NCBI GenBank assembly: GCA_947652115.1
Contig: OX393562.1
Span: 22,067,651-22,131,650 of the forward strand
Reading direction: 5' to 3'
DNA: 64,000 bases
From: Blastomussa wellsi
Lineage: Eukaryota > Cnidaria > Anthozoa > Scleractinia > Plerogyridae
The notes under the pieces are model-generated. The model saw only the letters and a program-made list of their open reading frames with translations, ran no database searches and was not told where the DNA came from. Below, piece by piece: positions 53,291-64,000 of the stretch; the stretch's first letter is position 1, and the number at the start of each line of letters is the position of its first letter. The translations under genes and the position numbers were made by a program.

Positions 53291-56200
53291 CAACTTGTAC
53301 CGATTACTGCCCTGCTGTTACTGCTGTCAACCAAGCTTCGTGGTCTTACGGTAAGTTAAGTTTGAGATCTGTGTGAGTGTGTAAAGTTGTGTCTATGAGT
53401 CTTATTTCCAAGGGCTCCTTGTTAGAAAACAACAAAATCATTGCTTTCTTGTATAACTTATGAATGCATTAAAACAAGATATCACAAAATATCAAACAAC
53501 TTTGCGATATTATAACGAAAATTGCATTTTAGTTTTCTTTGTATGTTGTATTTATATATTTTACGTTTTTTTAGATTAGTACATCCAGCTGTGGAACAGA
53601 AAAAGGATGCTTTATGTTTCCAGACTCCTGCAGTGGCAACTGTAATTTTCTGGTGACGTACAAAGTGACTAGTTCAGATAAGGTTGAGTTCGAGTTGAGC
53701 GGTAAAGGTGCCTGGGTAGCAGTGGGATTTAGCGATGACAAGATGATGGTAATATATATTGTCATTAATATTACCTATAGTTAATCTATCCGAAAGCCGA
53801 GATATACCTGATTTTAAATTTTTATTGTGAATTAATCTGGGGGGAGTTTCTGCATTTCAAATCAACAAGAACCAGTTATTTTACTTATGTAACGAGACTG
53901 TGGTAGTCATGCATAAAATTGTGTTTGTGACGTTCATCTACGTTTTAATTCAAATGCTTAACAACGATTTAAAATCGGGTTTGTATATTTGTGGAAAATT
54001 CAGTCGTTAGATTTTCTCTATCATTTGCCTGAAACAGACTTGTCACAATACTCGCTTTTAGGTGTTGTGGTTCAATTTTGCCCTTGGTACATATATGTTA
54101 TTTGCCGGCTGGGAGGTCCGTATGGTGAAAAACTGTGACCTCGGACTTGAAAATGCTGCCCGAGGCCGTAGGCCGAGGGCAGCATTTTCAAGACCTCGGT
54201 CACAGTTTTTCACCATACGGACCGACCTTAGCCGGTAAATAACTTATTTTTTTCCCTACTTTAAATTTTTGGGGCAAGAAATCAGAAAGTGTTTGAAAAT
54301 CTTTGTTTACGCGCGCATCCAGTTGAGCCGAGCGGCGAAAATCATTTTGTTTGCACAGTATGCATTTTGTACTGCTAAGAATTATTTTACTACAATGAAC
54401 CATACTCACCGAAAGAAGAATTAAAAAGTACAAATGTAGCACCAAAAACAGATTATAAAAACTGGATAAAAATAAGTCTTATGGAAGTACTTTGAACTGA
54501 AAATCGATTGCCGCCTTTTTGTGTCGACATTTTTCAAGCTTCCTCATCTGAATAAAAAGCACTTCAAGACACATTTTCCAGCTACATACATTCGCATTTA
54601 ACGAATTTATACTCATTTTTTTTTATTCTAACAGCATTTATTTCGATCGACAGTTAGCGAATTGCGAAAGAGAAACTCAGCGAACTTATGAGTCTTATGG
54701 TCGCCTGTGTACGGCAAAATATACTCCGAAGATTAATTTCACCTCCTCTTCTTGAATGGTAGAAAATGGAGTTCGGTTTTGACAAAATGTAGCATAGAAA
54801 CACGGCGTTTTAAATGCTAACTGGAGTCTGAAAACCGGCAACTTGCAGTGAATTACAACTGGCATGAAAATCAGTGTGAACGAACAAGCAACGTTCGGCA
54901 AACGGCCGTGAACTATAAAAACTAGCTTGATTCTGTAATAAATAAAATGAATACTCGTCTTTTGGACAACTTCAAGGCCTTCAATTCCACTGATAATTTT
55001 TCCTTTCATTTACAAAGGTTGGGGAGTAACAACATCGATTTTTTTGTGAGCAAAACTCGTCTCGCCGCAAGATTTTCGCATCAATTGCCGTGGGCGGGAA
55101 AAAAATCCAGCCCGTGGGCCGTATCGTAAAAAGCTGGACCGGTCACGTGTGCGTGATTAGCCAATCAAATTCGAGGATCTAGGATTCCGGCCCGCTCAGA
55201 TGCTTAGAAAAAATAAAATTTGGTATTTTCCTCTGTTCTGGTGTATAGTAATATGAAAATGAATATAAAACAAAGGAATATACCATATTGTACCAAGGGT
55301 AAAATTGAACCACAGCATAGACACTATATTCTAATGATATTTTAACAGACCGATTTTTCGCTATCCGTCTTTGAAAGATAACTCCATTATCATTAAAATT
55401 ACCTCTGTTAAATTTCAGACTTTTTGCAACAAATTACTTTCTTTTTTCATGAAGTATTTTCTGCCAAAGTTCGTGAAATTCTAACGGGTAGTTTTCGAGA
55501 AATACGCGTACTTTGGAAAGACTGAACCTAAGAAGTTCAACCTCAATTTTTTGACTAACGACGCATGGGCTTCAGATAACTGGGTTCTCACTGTTGTCAC
55601 GGTAACATTGAAAAATCTGCCAAATTTGACTTTTTCTGACATACCATTCTAACAAGACAACACACTATCATTTTAAGAAGAAACCGAACAAAAACTCATC
55701 ACTCCATGTTTGTTGTTGTACACTCCTTATGTGCACGCTCCCTCGCATTAGCACCACCGACTGCAGGGAGCGCGAAAACTGTGTTCGGCCACCTTGATGA
55801 GATTCCATAAGGGCACGAGTAATCTCGTTAGGTACTACCGGAGGGGAAGTCAAGTGGACTCCTTCAGTCGAAGCTCAGAATATCAAGTTTTCTTGTTTAT
55901 GAAAGTTATAAGAATTCCGTGATACTAGAGATTACACCCTCTTAATTACTAGAGATTACACTCTCTTAATTAGTTCTTGATACTATTGAGGCCTGCATTA
56001 GTGGCTATGTATCTTGGAAATTAAAGAGGCGCTGATCTATCCCCGATTATGCGATAGTTGTCCATCACATGTAAGTTACGAAACACCACAATTTAAGTTG
56101 CCGTGTTAATTACTCTAATGGATAACATCATAATCCCACTTTCGAAATCATTTTTCAACTCATAGCCTGATACAGACATTCTAATGTGCGTCAGCACTCA

Positions 56201-59200
56201 AGCACTGAGTGGTCATTACTTTGCCTCAGGGAGGAACACGCCAGCTAAGACCACTCCGGTGAGTAGTGTTTTCCTTTTATTGCATGTTTATTTTGTTAAT
56301 GCGTGAAATGTCTGGTTCCGGCACATAGGGGTCTACTATAAAATAAATTATATTACATATGGTCTATTGCTGGATTGATAGTTGGTTAGTGCCAGGGACT
56401 GTGCAATATTTTGATTTTGATCTGTTTCAGACTCCAGCAGCAGTTACAATTATTGAACAAGCAAACGAAGGTGGAATGATGAAGTGCAGGTAGGTCTAAT
56501 TATTTATGATTTGGTGCTTATTTATTGGCATATATACTCAAAATACAGTGCGATTTACTGTGTTCTGCCGATCAGACATCAATTAAGGGGACACGTCACG
56601 CCTGATTATAGAAATTTTTTTTCCATTTGGAAATTTCCACTTCCAAATACCACCAAATACACGAATAAATTTGATAAAAGGATTCCACAGAACATGTATT
56701 TTGGGGACGTAGAACAGGATTACAAGGATGGAAGTGGTTGTAATTCATCAAAATTGATTTCTGGAAAGGATGTCCAAAAATCAAAGCTGAAATTCTGGTG
56801 AAATTTTGAATCTTTTTTTTTTATCTTAGTTGATATTTCTTTGCTTTCACCACTTTTAGCAGTTTTCTCCTTCTACTGCAAGACAATAAAGCATCATTAC
56901 AGCAAGCTACAGGCCATACGTATTAAAATATGATTTATCAGGCGTGACTGTGTTTCCCTTTAATTTGTACTAGTTTTAATTGTTTGAACCTATTTATAAG
57001 TACAGAATGCCCCTTCGACTATATGCAAGAGGACACAACTGAGGGGCAGTGAAGCAAGCCAAAAAGTTATACAGCATAAACAATAAGTGGACAAAAAGTA
57101 ATCTTGATTCGAGAAGTAAATCTCACAGGATCCAGTAACCAAACAAACTCTAAACTTGAGATAGCGCTTACAAATCATTTCATTATTTTATTTTTCAAAA
57201 CCAAACTCACCGAAAATTAATTTATTAACTTCTATGTGTAGCTGCAAGGAAAATAACTTGCCTTCTTCTTTTTCTTGTCGACTTCAGAATTTCAAGAGAA
57301 ATCAACCCAAGCGCAGTACAAAATTTTAAAAATTTGGATCAAGAGGTGTTTCTGTTGGGTGCTATTGGAAGTTTAGATGGTAAGTGCTTTTATTGCAAAT
57401 CATTGAGGATGACGTTTATTTAATTTATAGGCTAGGGCAGACTACTTTTTGTAAAGTAAATACTGCTAAGTGGTGAATTAAAGACTACTGCATTTCGTTT
57501 TGATTCTGTTTCAACAATTCTTATATTTCATGCAGGTTCAGGAAACCTTGATATACATTCCTCCAAACAGTCCTCCACTGCAAAAATAGCTTTGAAACAA
57601 GTGAAGGTATTGAATAAAAGAATTCAAAGAATTGAAAAGCAAAATGAATTTTTGATTCCATGAACATGGTTAGAATTCATTTTTGCAACGTAAAAATATG
57701 CTACCATCATTTTAGCAATGTTGACGCAATATGTGACGGCTGCATCTAGGCATCAGAAAGAATAAAAAGCGATTAAAAAGTTATTATTGCCAAACGACGT
57801 AGCTTCCAAATAGTAGCTTCCAATATGTAGTGTTCTTCAGCTAAAGATTAAATAGCAAAATGCATCATTATTAAATGAAGCACATTTTTAATCCTTTATC
57901 GTTAGCGTTTCTTTTCTTGACTCTTCGAATTGTTTAGTTTCATTTATCCTGGTTGAATATATTTGGATTTTTCTACACTTAGGCCCCCACGACAACAGCA
58001 CCAACGATAGGAAGCTATCGAATTCCAGAATCCTGCACTACGAGCGATAACTGCAATTTTTTGGTGACATACCAAAAAGTTGGTGATGATAAGGTTCAGT
58101 TTGACCTTAGTGGCAACGAGGGCTGGGCAGGAGTGGGTTTTAGCGATGATAAAGAAATGGTAAGTAGCAAATGGCTACTGGTACTCCTGTTGGTTTGAAA
58201 TAAAATTTTAACAGGGGGCGTAACCAGGATTTTTAAAAGGGGGCCCCACTGTATGTCATCATGTTGATTCTTCGGATTCGATTGATTCGGATTATTGTAT
58301 GTTGTTTACTTAAAAGAAAGAATCACTGGGGGTCACGGGCTCCCAGGGACCCTCCCCTAGCTACTACACCCTTGTCTAAGAACTGATAAAGATGAAAAGT
58401 TCATTATGACACGAGGGTGGATAAAGACAAAAATCTGATCCCTTTAGTAAAAGTTGTCACCGTTCATGCGCTCGTTAATTTTCAGTATTAAGTGTAGTGT
58501 AGACACTAAAATGTACTTACGCGCAGGTTAAGGAGTACTTATATGCATAATTTGCGTAATTATCTCTCATAGAACACAGTGCACTGAACACGCTAAAATA
58601 GTGCAACCAATTAACTATCAGAATCTGATTAGTTCTCCGACTGTTTCTTATTCGCCGATAGAAAACGATAGCGCGAACGTTGCTCTTTGAAGGCAAGATT
58701 TTTCTTGATTTTTGGCTTAAAAATACACAAAATGGTACCTTTTTGAATGCAATCTTTCGGAGTTTCTACTAAAACAACTACTACTCACCTACTACTCACC
58801 TTCGTTTCCTATGAGCAATAGTCAACTCGGCTGCGCCCCGTTGACTATTCGCTCATAGAAAACTTGGGCCCATAGTCTAATTATTAAATTGTCGCATTTT
58901 TTTATATTAGTATACTAGTATAATTATATTAAAATAAAACGTAATTATATTCCTAATTAATTGTTACATCGCCTACTTACAGCCCGAGACGGATATGCTC
59001 ATTTGTGTCAGCGATGAATCAAAAAGTGGTCATTATTATGCAAAGGGACGAGGTATACCTGCTATGACTTCTCCAGTAAGTGATACGACAGGGAAGCTTA
59101 ACGAAATGTTACAGCAGCGACGATTTGTCAGTCATGATCCCAGTGACGGCCACTTCAGCACTTTTACGAGACTGCTAAATATCGACAGGTCGTTACTGAT

Positions 59201-62200
59201 TCAAATATCGTATTTTTTCGATTAAACGCCCCGTCTCAAAGATGGAGTTGTAAATAAAACCCCTGAAGTATTCATTATATGTATAACAAGCTGCTGCTAT
59301 AAAGGAATGATAAATTTAATTCTATATACGCCAGAGGTGTTTAATAGAGAAAATACGGTATAACAATAACAAATACTGACTTCTCGCTACTGCAATGTCT
59401 GCCATCTTTGAAAAAGGGGAAAGTTGCAATTTCTTGTAACCTGTGTACTGCCGACCATAAGGAACGTTCGCGTTGTGATTGTGAAATTAACATTAGAAAA
59501 TAATTACGGTAAATTTCTGTCATGCCGTCTGTCGGTACTCATTTTCAGTTACTGTAGCATTGAAGTCACGGGCTTGACATCGAACCGCATGAAATACACT
59601 CTCTTTTTTATAAGAATATTGTTTTTCCGACACAGGCTGGATATTTCTATTTTTCTGCCGATTTTAGGCTGAAAATATTCTTATATGAATATTCTTAGAT
59701 TAAGAATTTACAGTTTAGTTCATGTCTTTTGTGCTGCATACCTTACATATGTATTAAAGTACCATTCATCGACCGATCTCTTGCATTGACCAATGGCTAT
59801 ACACGACTTTCATAATGGCGGACCGCTCGGGCGGAGTGGGAAAGAGCCACATCAGAGCGAGGCAAGTAAGGCCACGATATTTATCTCCGAAAGCAGTCGT
59901 GTGGAAAAACATGCAAATGCATTCCAAATTTATTTGGTTTGTCGAGTTGTTTTAGTTTCTTTGGCATCAAAAAGTAGAAATTCGGTAAACCTTCACTATC
60001 TGTAACGAAAATTTATCGCTAACAATCGCTGATCGGAAAAAAAATGCCTACGAACTGCTGCGTTCCTGAATGTACAAAGAAAGGTTATCTGGACGAAAAT
60101 GGGAGAAAAGTTTCTCACTTCAAGTTTCCAGATGATCCGCTTCGACGAAGAAAATGGATTCACGCTATTAGAAGAGACGAGGGAGACTATTTTCAGATAC
60201 AGGAATGGACAAAAGTTTGCTCAAGGCATTTTAGAGAGTATGATTTTATCAAGAAGCTCAGCGGTAGGAGAGATCTGCGATCGAATGCCGTTCCATCGCT
60301 GTTTCCTTGGACTCGAACCTCTCCTCGCAAGCGGAAAGCTCCCACCGATCGCGAACAAATTGGCACAACAAGCCGAGTTCTCCTTTCCGAAATTGAAACG
60401 GTAGAAGAAACGGTAGAAACAGAAAACGCTACATGCAATGAAGAAAGTGGAACGAGTGATACTGATGCTATCACCAAACAGGATGTGGCGACGCAAACAA
60501 ATGAAATTGAGTCCACGGGTAACAGCGAAACAGAAATGAATCAGCAATTGATTGACCTAAAATCTAAACTTGAGAAGGCAAATCAGCGCATCGAGTCTCT
60601 TCAAAAGCAAATGTTTACAGTCGATAGGTTTAAAGGTGATGACTCCTCCATCAAGTTTTATACTGGTTTTCCAAACTGGGATACATTTTATGCTGTTTTC
60701 AAATACTTAAATCCAGGAAATGAAGGGCAAAATATATCTTACTGGGTCTCAAAGTTAAATTTGAATGTATCAGCAGCAGTGTATGAGGGTGAAAATGAAG
60801 AACTAACCAGAAAAAGAGGAAGATCAAGATCCTTGAGATCAATTGACGAGTTTTTTGCAGTTATGTGCAGACTGAGGCAAGGGTTTGCTGAAGAACATTT
60901 GGCACATCTTTTTCAAGTTTCACTATCGACAATCAGTCGGATTTTTATAACGTGGATCAATTTTATGTATTTGAAACTTGGTCAAATAAACATTTGGCCC
61001 ACACGTGGGGAGGTTAATGAGACCATGCCTGAAGATTTTAAACAAAAATACAGCTCCACCAGAGTTATCATAGATTGTACTGAGGTCAGATGTCAAATGC
61101 CCAGTAGTCTCCACTTAAATGGAGAATTATTTAGCAACTACAAACACCACACAACCCTGAAAGGGTTGATTGGCATTTCTCCTGGTGGAGCAATTACTTT
61201 TATTAGCCAATTGTATACTGGGAGCATTTCTGATAGGGAAATAGTAGTAAGAAGTGGATTGTTAGATTTGCCATTCCAGGAAAAAGATTCTGTCATGGCT
61301 GACAAGGGATTTACCATACAGGATTTGCTCCCTTTGGGAGTATCACTAAACATCCCACCCTTCCTTGGTAACTCTGCACAAATGCCAGCAAATGATGTAG
61401 TTCGCACTCAAGAAATTGCCAGTCTACGCATACATGTTGAGCGAGCAATTAACAAAATAAAGAATTTTCACATTTGGGACGGGGTTGTACCTCTCCACCA
61501 GTTTGGTGTTGTAAATCAAATGTGGGCAGTTTGTGCAATTTTATGCAACGCCCAATCCAATATCATTTCTATTTAAACTGTTTTGTGTATTGACAAATTT
61601 ACATTTTGGTATTTATGTCATGCTACTCTGTAATTTTGGACAATGGTAACCATTAAATGTTCACCTTAGAAAATTCACATTTACTTTCCATATTTAATAA
61701 ACTTGTGGGAAAGAACACACCAATAAAGGATATTAAAGAACAAATAACAGTGCTTCTGGTCTTCAGATTATAATGGTCCCATGAGACTAATGAGCCACAA
61801 TGGAACCTTGATAAATTGGTTCTCCTATCGCATCAACTAGGGCACAGATTAGTTAACCCTGCCCCAATTCTTCACTACTTCCTTCTAAGTTATATTTTTG
61901 TAATAATTGATTTCTTTGAATAAAGCAACAAAATTTTAAGGACAAACTTAACACTAGTTATTTAATATTAGGGCTCAAATGATTAAATAATATTAAAATT
62001 AGCCCATGAACTTAGAAAAAAGATTATATGTAAAGTAATAAAAACTTTACTTAAAGCACTTTAAGCAGAGTTATGAAAATCTGCTGATGCAAATTTTAAG
62101 AAATGTTCAAAATAATACTGCAGGAGTTCATTCTTAAGGTTACCCCAGTAGGCAGGATCAAATGCGATTCGTTCAATGTAAATCCCTTTGCTAGTGTACA

Positions 62201-63864
62201 CAATAAAATCGCACCATTTCGCACCTGTCACACCCATTTGTCCCTGGACCTGGCCATAGTAGGCATGGTCCCTTTTAAGTCTACACTGTGTGTCACTTAT
62301 CTTCTCCATGAAGAAATTTGGGTCCGAGCATGCCTCAAGGGGGGTCACGTGGAACTTGGTATGAGGACATTTCACCTCAGCTAAACCGAAACAAATAGAG
62401 CATCCAAAGTCAATAACTTTGGCATCGGGTGATGCGCCAAGAACAGGAAATGCCTCGGATACAACAAATCCACTTTTAAGTACAGCGACAGGTGTTTTCC
62501 TGTTAAACATGAAAGTTTCATACTCTCTGAGAGCAACAGGTTCATACTTCATTCCATGAGCAACATACTTTGAAGTAAAGGGCTTCGGATGCATAATCGA
62601 TTGAGCAAAGCTCTCATGATTTCGTTGCCGCTTGGCGATCAGCTGAAAATTTGATGCAGTGAATCGATAGGTGCGTTCCTTTTTCCAGATTTCAGACTCT
62701 GATTGTTCCCTTGAGGTAGCTTCAATTGTGTTCACCTTGTCTTGGCTTGAAAATAAAAACAGCGATCATCACTTGCGGCAGTTATTTCTCTTAGATATTC
62801 ATCTTCGAGGAATGTCTTCGCTTTTCTTAAGGAGGTTGGCACAGAATGATGTTGAATATTGGAAATACTTTTCCCCGATCTGGCTATGTGCACGTTCATT
62901 TCTGCCCTGGTGAACAGAGGCATCTTTTCAAGAGACGTACTCCATCCATCAGAGGGATACTTGACAGACGGTTTGTTAGAATCAACATTTGAGGTAACAC
63001 TTGATGTAGCTTCGATTCCAATGCGTTGCTGTTTTCGCTTAGTGTACAGGCCATTTGGATCGGGATCCACGATATTTTTGTCCTTTCCAGTCTGGATATA
63101 CTCTTCTACACTGATAAAGAAATCAGGTGATTATTAAACTTGAACAAATCTTACAAGTGACTGCATGGTAGAATATAAGCTCAAGTAAGATTACAAAGCG
63201 ATCGCTGTCTTACCTCTTTACAAGTTCAGCTTTGGTTTTGAGGCCTTTGCCTGGATCACCTCTACATTTCAACCAAAATTTAAGTTCTTCGTTCTTTAAT
63301 TCAGACGGTTTTCGACCGCAAAGTGACGCACCAGGAATATCTTGCTCTTCCAGAAACGATTCACTCGACATATTTCATGCTATTTCATGTTGTAAATACT
63401 AAAGATTGCTTGGCGTCGCGTCTCGTCGCTTCGATTTGTTTTCATTTTGTTTTGGTTACCGTGGCCTTACTTGCCTCGCTGTGATGTGATTCGTTCCCAC
63501 TCCGCCCGAGCGGTCCGCCATTATGAAAGTCGTGTATAGTGTATGCTTCTTATCGTTTTATTGGCTAGTTTTTCCTTTTAGAGAAAGAAAATTGTATTGT
63601 ATTTGCACATTTCAAACACCATATTATATTCTTTCCAAAGTCTCAGCCTTGGGTTTATTCTTAAAATATTCTTAAAATTTCACAAATTTCAGCATTGATA
63701 TCACTATAAAATATATTCTTATCAAAAAGAAAGGGTGTAACCAATTAATAAGAGGGCTGTATTCGTAAAAAATTCATTATTGTTATTATGATTTTCCTTA
63801 TTCAGACCCCATCGGCGGTGACAATTATTGAACACTCAAATAACGGTGGCGTGGTAAAGTGCAA
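53291..63864 (+). CDS. Multi-DOMON (ferric-chelate-reductase-like) protein, exons of 5' part
   Basis: Exons are 53291-53350, 53575-53748, 56166-56258, 56431-56489, 57288-57379, 57536-57606, 57983-58159, 58983-59075 and 63806-63864; the gene continues beyond the window. All borders are GT-AG and phases agree. Exon 1 reads ITALLLLLSTKLRG, a signal-peptide core; its ATG must be in an unlocated upstream exon. Exons 2-6 encode one DOMON domain (NCNFLVTYKVTSSDKVEFEL, WVAVGFSDDKMM, DTDILMCVS, VFLLGAIGSLDGSGNLDIHS). Exons 7-9 begin a second copy (NCNFLVTY, WAGVGFSDDKEM, ETDMLICVS) after a Thr-rich linker (APTTTAPT). DOMON domains are extracellular beta-sandwiches that can bind haem or sugars. The FRRS1-like pattern is recognised, but no reductase domain is visible here. 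Confidence 0.85.
54066..55320. mobile_element. Possible 1.25-kb element with TIRs GTTGTGGTTCAATTTTGCCC
   Basis: The left sequence GTTGTGGTTCAATTTTGCCC recurs inverted at about 55300-55320 (GGGTAAAATTGAACCACAGC). It encloses the GTTATTTGCCGG repeat. The ends are 26 bases with one or two mismatches. No target duplication was established. Confidence 0.45.
54097..54243. repeat. Near-perfect 147-base palindrome, intron 2 of the DOMON gene
   Basis: GTTATTTGCCGGCTGGGAGG through ACTGTGACCTCGG and GAAAATGCTGCCCGAGGCC, then the inverse. It is followed by 235 bases shared with 41540-41785. The family is described at 41474. Confidence 0.8.
56583..56962. mobile_element. MITE in intron 4 of the DOMON gene
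   Basis: TTAAGGGGACACGTCACGCC at the left against GGCGTGACTGTGTTTCCCTT at the right, extending about 35 bases. The centre is AT-rich with no gene. Confidence 0.6.
58212..58374. mobile_element. Degenerate hAT-like MITE in intron 7 of the DOMON gene
   Basis: CAGGGGGCGTAACCAGG at the left and CCCCTAGCTACTACACCCTTG at the right are imperfect inverted ends of a common hAT-MITE type, with GGGCCC-rich inner parts. Confidence 0.4.
59800..59877 (+). repeat. Left terminal inverted repeat of the THAP/YqaJ transposon
   Basis: From TACACGACTTTCATAATGGC to GCAAGTAAGGCCACG. Differences from the right repeat are limited to a few bases around GAAAGAGCC/GAACGAATC. Confidence 0.85.
60044..61576 (+). CDS. THAP-domain DDE transposase, intact, 510 aa
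   Basis: Residues 1-90 form a THAP zinc finger: C5, C10 and the CSRHF pair (C59, H62) as ligands, Trp38, and AVPSLF at 82-87. An acidic linker and a coiled coil at about 165-192 (QLIDLKSKLEKANQRIESLQ) follow. A helix-turn-helix-like segment (FYTGFPNWDTFYAVFKYL; FQVSLSTISRIFITWINF) leads into the DDE_Tnp_4-type catalytic domain. This has Asp344 in IIDCTEV, Asp420 in MADKGF and Glu466 in HVERAI. The frame is uninterrupted and the first ATG directly precedes the THAP cysteines, so the protein may be functional. It would bind the element TIRs via THAP and cut and join the DNA. Confidence 0.92.
   Translation: MPTNCCVPECTKKGYLDENGRKVSHFKFPDDPLRRRKWIHAIRRDEGDYFQIQEWTKVCSRHFREYDFIKKLSGRRDLRSNAVPSLFPWTRTSPRKRKAPTDREQIGTTSRVLLSEIETVEETVETENATCNEESGTSDTDAITKQDVATQTNEIESTGNSETEMNQQLIDLKSKLEKANQRIESLQKQMFTVDRFKGDDSSIKFYTGFPNWDTFYAVFKYLNPGNEGQNISYWVSKLNLNVSAAVYEGENEELTRKRGRSRSLRSIDEFFAVMCRLRQGFAEEHLAHLFQVSLSTISRIFITWINFMYLKLGQINIWPTRGEVNETMPEDFKQKYSSTRVIIDCTEVRCQMPSSLHLNGELFSNYKHHTTLKGLIGISPGGAITFISQLYTGSISDREIVVRSGLLDLPFQEKDSVMADKGFTIQDLLPLGVSLNIPPFLGNSAQMPANDVVRTQEIASLRIHVERAINKIKNFHIWDGVVPLHQFGVVNQMWAVCAILCNAQSNIISI
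61577..62060. other. Spacer between convergent transposon genes
   Basis: About 485 bases, AT-rich, with AATAAA-type signals on both strands (AATAAA near 61697 and AATAAAG near 61919 on plus). No further gene seen; it presumably holds both 3' UTRs. Confidence 0.5.
62061..63371 (-). CDS. SAP/YqaJ-type nuclease gene of the transposon, with one frame break
   Basis: Exon 1 is 63371-63214 and starts ATG (MSSESFLEEQ). It has a SAP-like stretch LKNEELKFWLKCRGDPGKGL. A GT-AG intron leads to exon 2 at 63110. Exon 2 runs to DRCFYFQAKTR and hits TGA at 62732. The reading continues one frame away from 62735 (TIEATSREQSESEIW) to 62061. That part holds the YqaJ lambda-exonuclease-like core: YRFTASNF, GMKYEPVALREYE, VLGASPDAK (catalytic Asp), LAEVKCP (Glu-x-Lys) and YYGQVQGQM. 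Larger relatives carry a SWIM zinc finger between these parts; it is missing here, so the break may mark a small deletion. The two transposon genes converge 485 bases apart. Confidence 0.75.
63460..63536 (-). repeat. Right terminal inverted repeat of the THAP/YqaJ transposon
   Basis: Inverse of 59800-59877. Exon 1 of the nuclease gene starts about 90 bases inside it. Confidence 0.85.
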
Positions 63865-64000
63865 GTAAATACCTCTGTTTCTTTGTTAACAGCTAGTGAG
63901 GTAATATCATTCCTAATCTGTGCAAATCGTCTAAAATAGAAATGCATAAGCGACCGGCAAGCTAAACAAAAAAGAAATAGTCTGCTTGAAGTCTGAACAA
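63865..64000 (+). other. Start of intron 9 of the DOMON gene
   Basis: By analogy with exon 4, the exon ends at 63864 in phase 2 before GTAAAT. The partner of exon 5 is expected beyond the window. Confidence 0.6.

Larger units (their letters stand above)
59800..63536. mobile_element. Two-gene THAP/DDE + YqaJ DNA transposon (ISL2EU/IS4EU-like)
   Basis: About 77-bp TIRs begin TACACGACTTTCATAATGG and have only a few mismatches. TA flanks both sides (59798-59799, 63537-63538), giving a 2-bp target duplication. Inside are a plus-strand transposase gene and a convergent minus-strand nuclease gene. Transposons pairing an IS-type DDE transposase with a YqaJ exonuclease and 2-bp AT/TA duplications are known as ISL2EU/IS4EU; I assign it there from memory of those traits. 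It lies in intron 8 of the DOMON gene, enlarging it from about 1 to 4.7 kb. Confidence 0.82.

Noticed and set aside
56484..56801. 105-residue plus-strand ORF in a DOMON intron
   Set aside because: It begins in exon 4, reads past its splice donor, and most of it lies in a MITE with inverted ends.

Overview
The window is animal nuclear DNA: AT-rich, with small GT-AG exons in long introns, single-exon class A GPCRs, and dense DNA-transposon and tyrosine-recombinase retrotransposon remains. The gene and repeat mix (multi-DOMON ferric-reductase-like gene, Ngaro/DIRS elements, tRNA-derived SINEs, THAP/YqaJ transposons, many foldback MITEs) suggests an anthozoan cnidarian, probably a stony coral. 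That assignment is inference. No complete tRNA or rRNA gene, CRISPR array or prokaryotic feature was seen.

Region 1 (1-27.9 kb) is a tandem segmental duplication carrying two paralogues of a secreted cysteine-rich protein. Copy A lies at 1726-5079 and copy B at 14815-27780. Both have four exons in matching phases. The duplicated units run from the left edge to about 5252 and from about 13382 to 27927. The 8-kb spacer holds an Ngaro-type retrotransposon (5980-12072, minus strand) with textbook split direct repeats, an SGNH hydrolase gene, gag, RT and a truncated RNase H, but no tyrosine recombinase. A second, older Ngaro element (17145-21784) sits inside intron 2 of copy B. It keeps a decayed tyrosine recombinase and has an internal deletion fusing its SGNH domain to gag. 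Both elements carry arrays of short hairpins sharing the loop core GCCCWTGCTA with changing stems, which is the most unusual signal in the window.

Region 2 (28-50 kb) holds two single-exon rhodopsin-type receptors (36608-37744 and 48807-49916) in sequence otherwise made of foldback elements, a LINE remnant, a DUF3504-type pseudogene, a probable Penelope-like remnant and minisatellites. A 1.72-kb terminal-inverted-repeat element with a clean 8-bp target duplication ends about 170 bp before the second receptor's start codon.

Region 3 (53.3-64 kb) is the 5' part of a multi-DOMON gene. Its five-exon domain cassette is repeated in tandem and continues past the right edge. Intron 8 contains a 3.74-kb two-gene DNA transposon (59800-63536) with about 77-bp near-identical TIRs and TA flanks. 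It encodes an intact THAP/DDE transposase and a convergent SAP/YqaJ nuclease gene, as in the ISL2EU/IS4EU-type group.

Exon boundaries were set by eye from splice consensus, reading phase and paralogue comparison. Family names come from motif recognition, without any database search.
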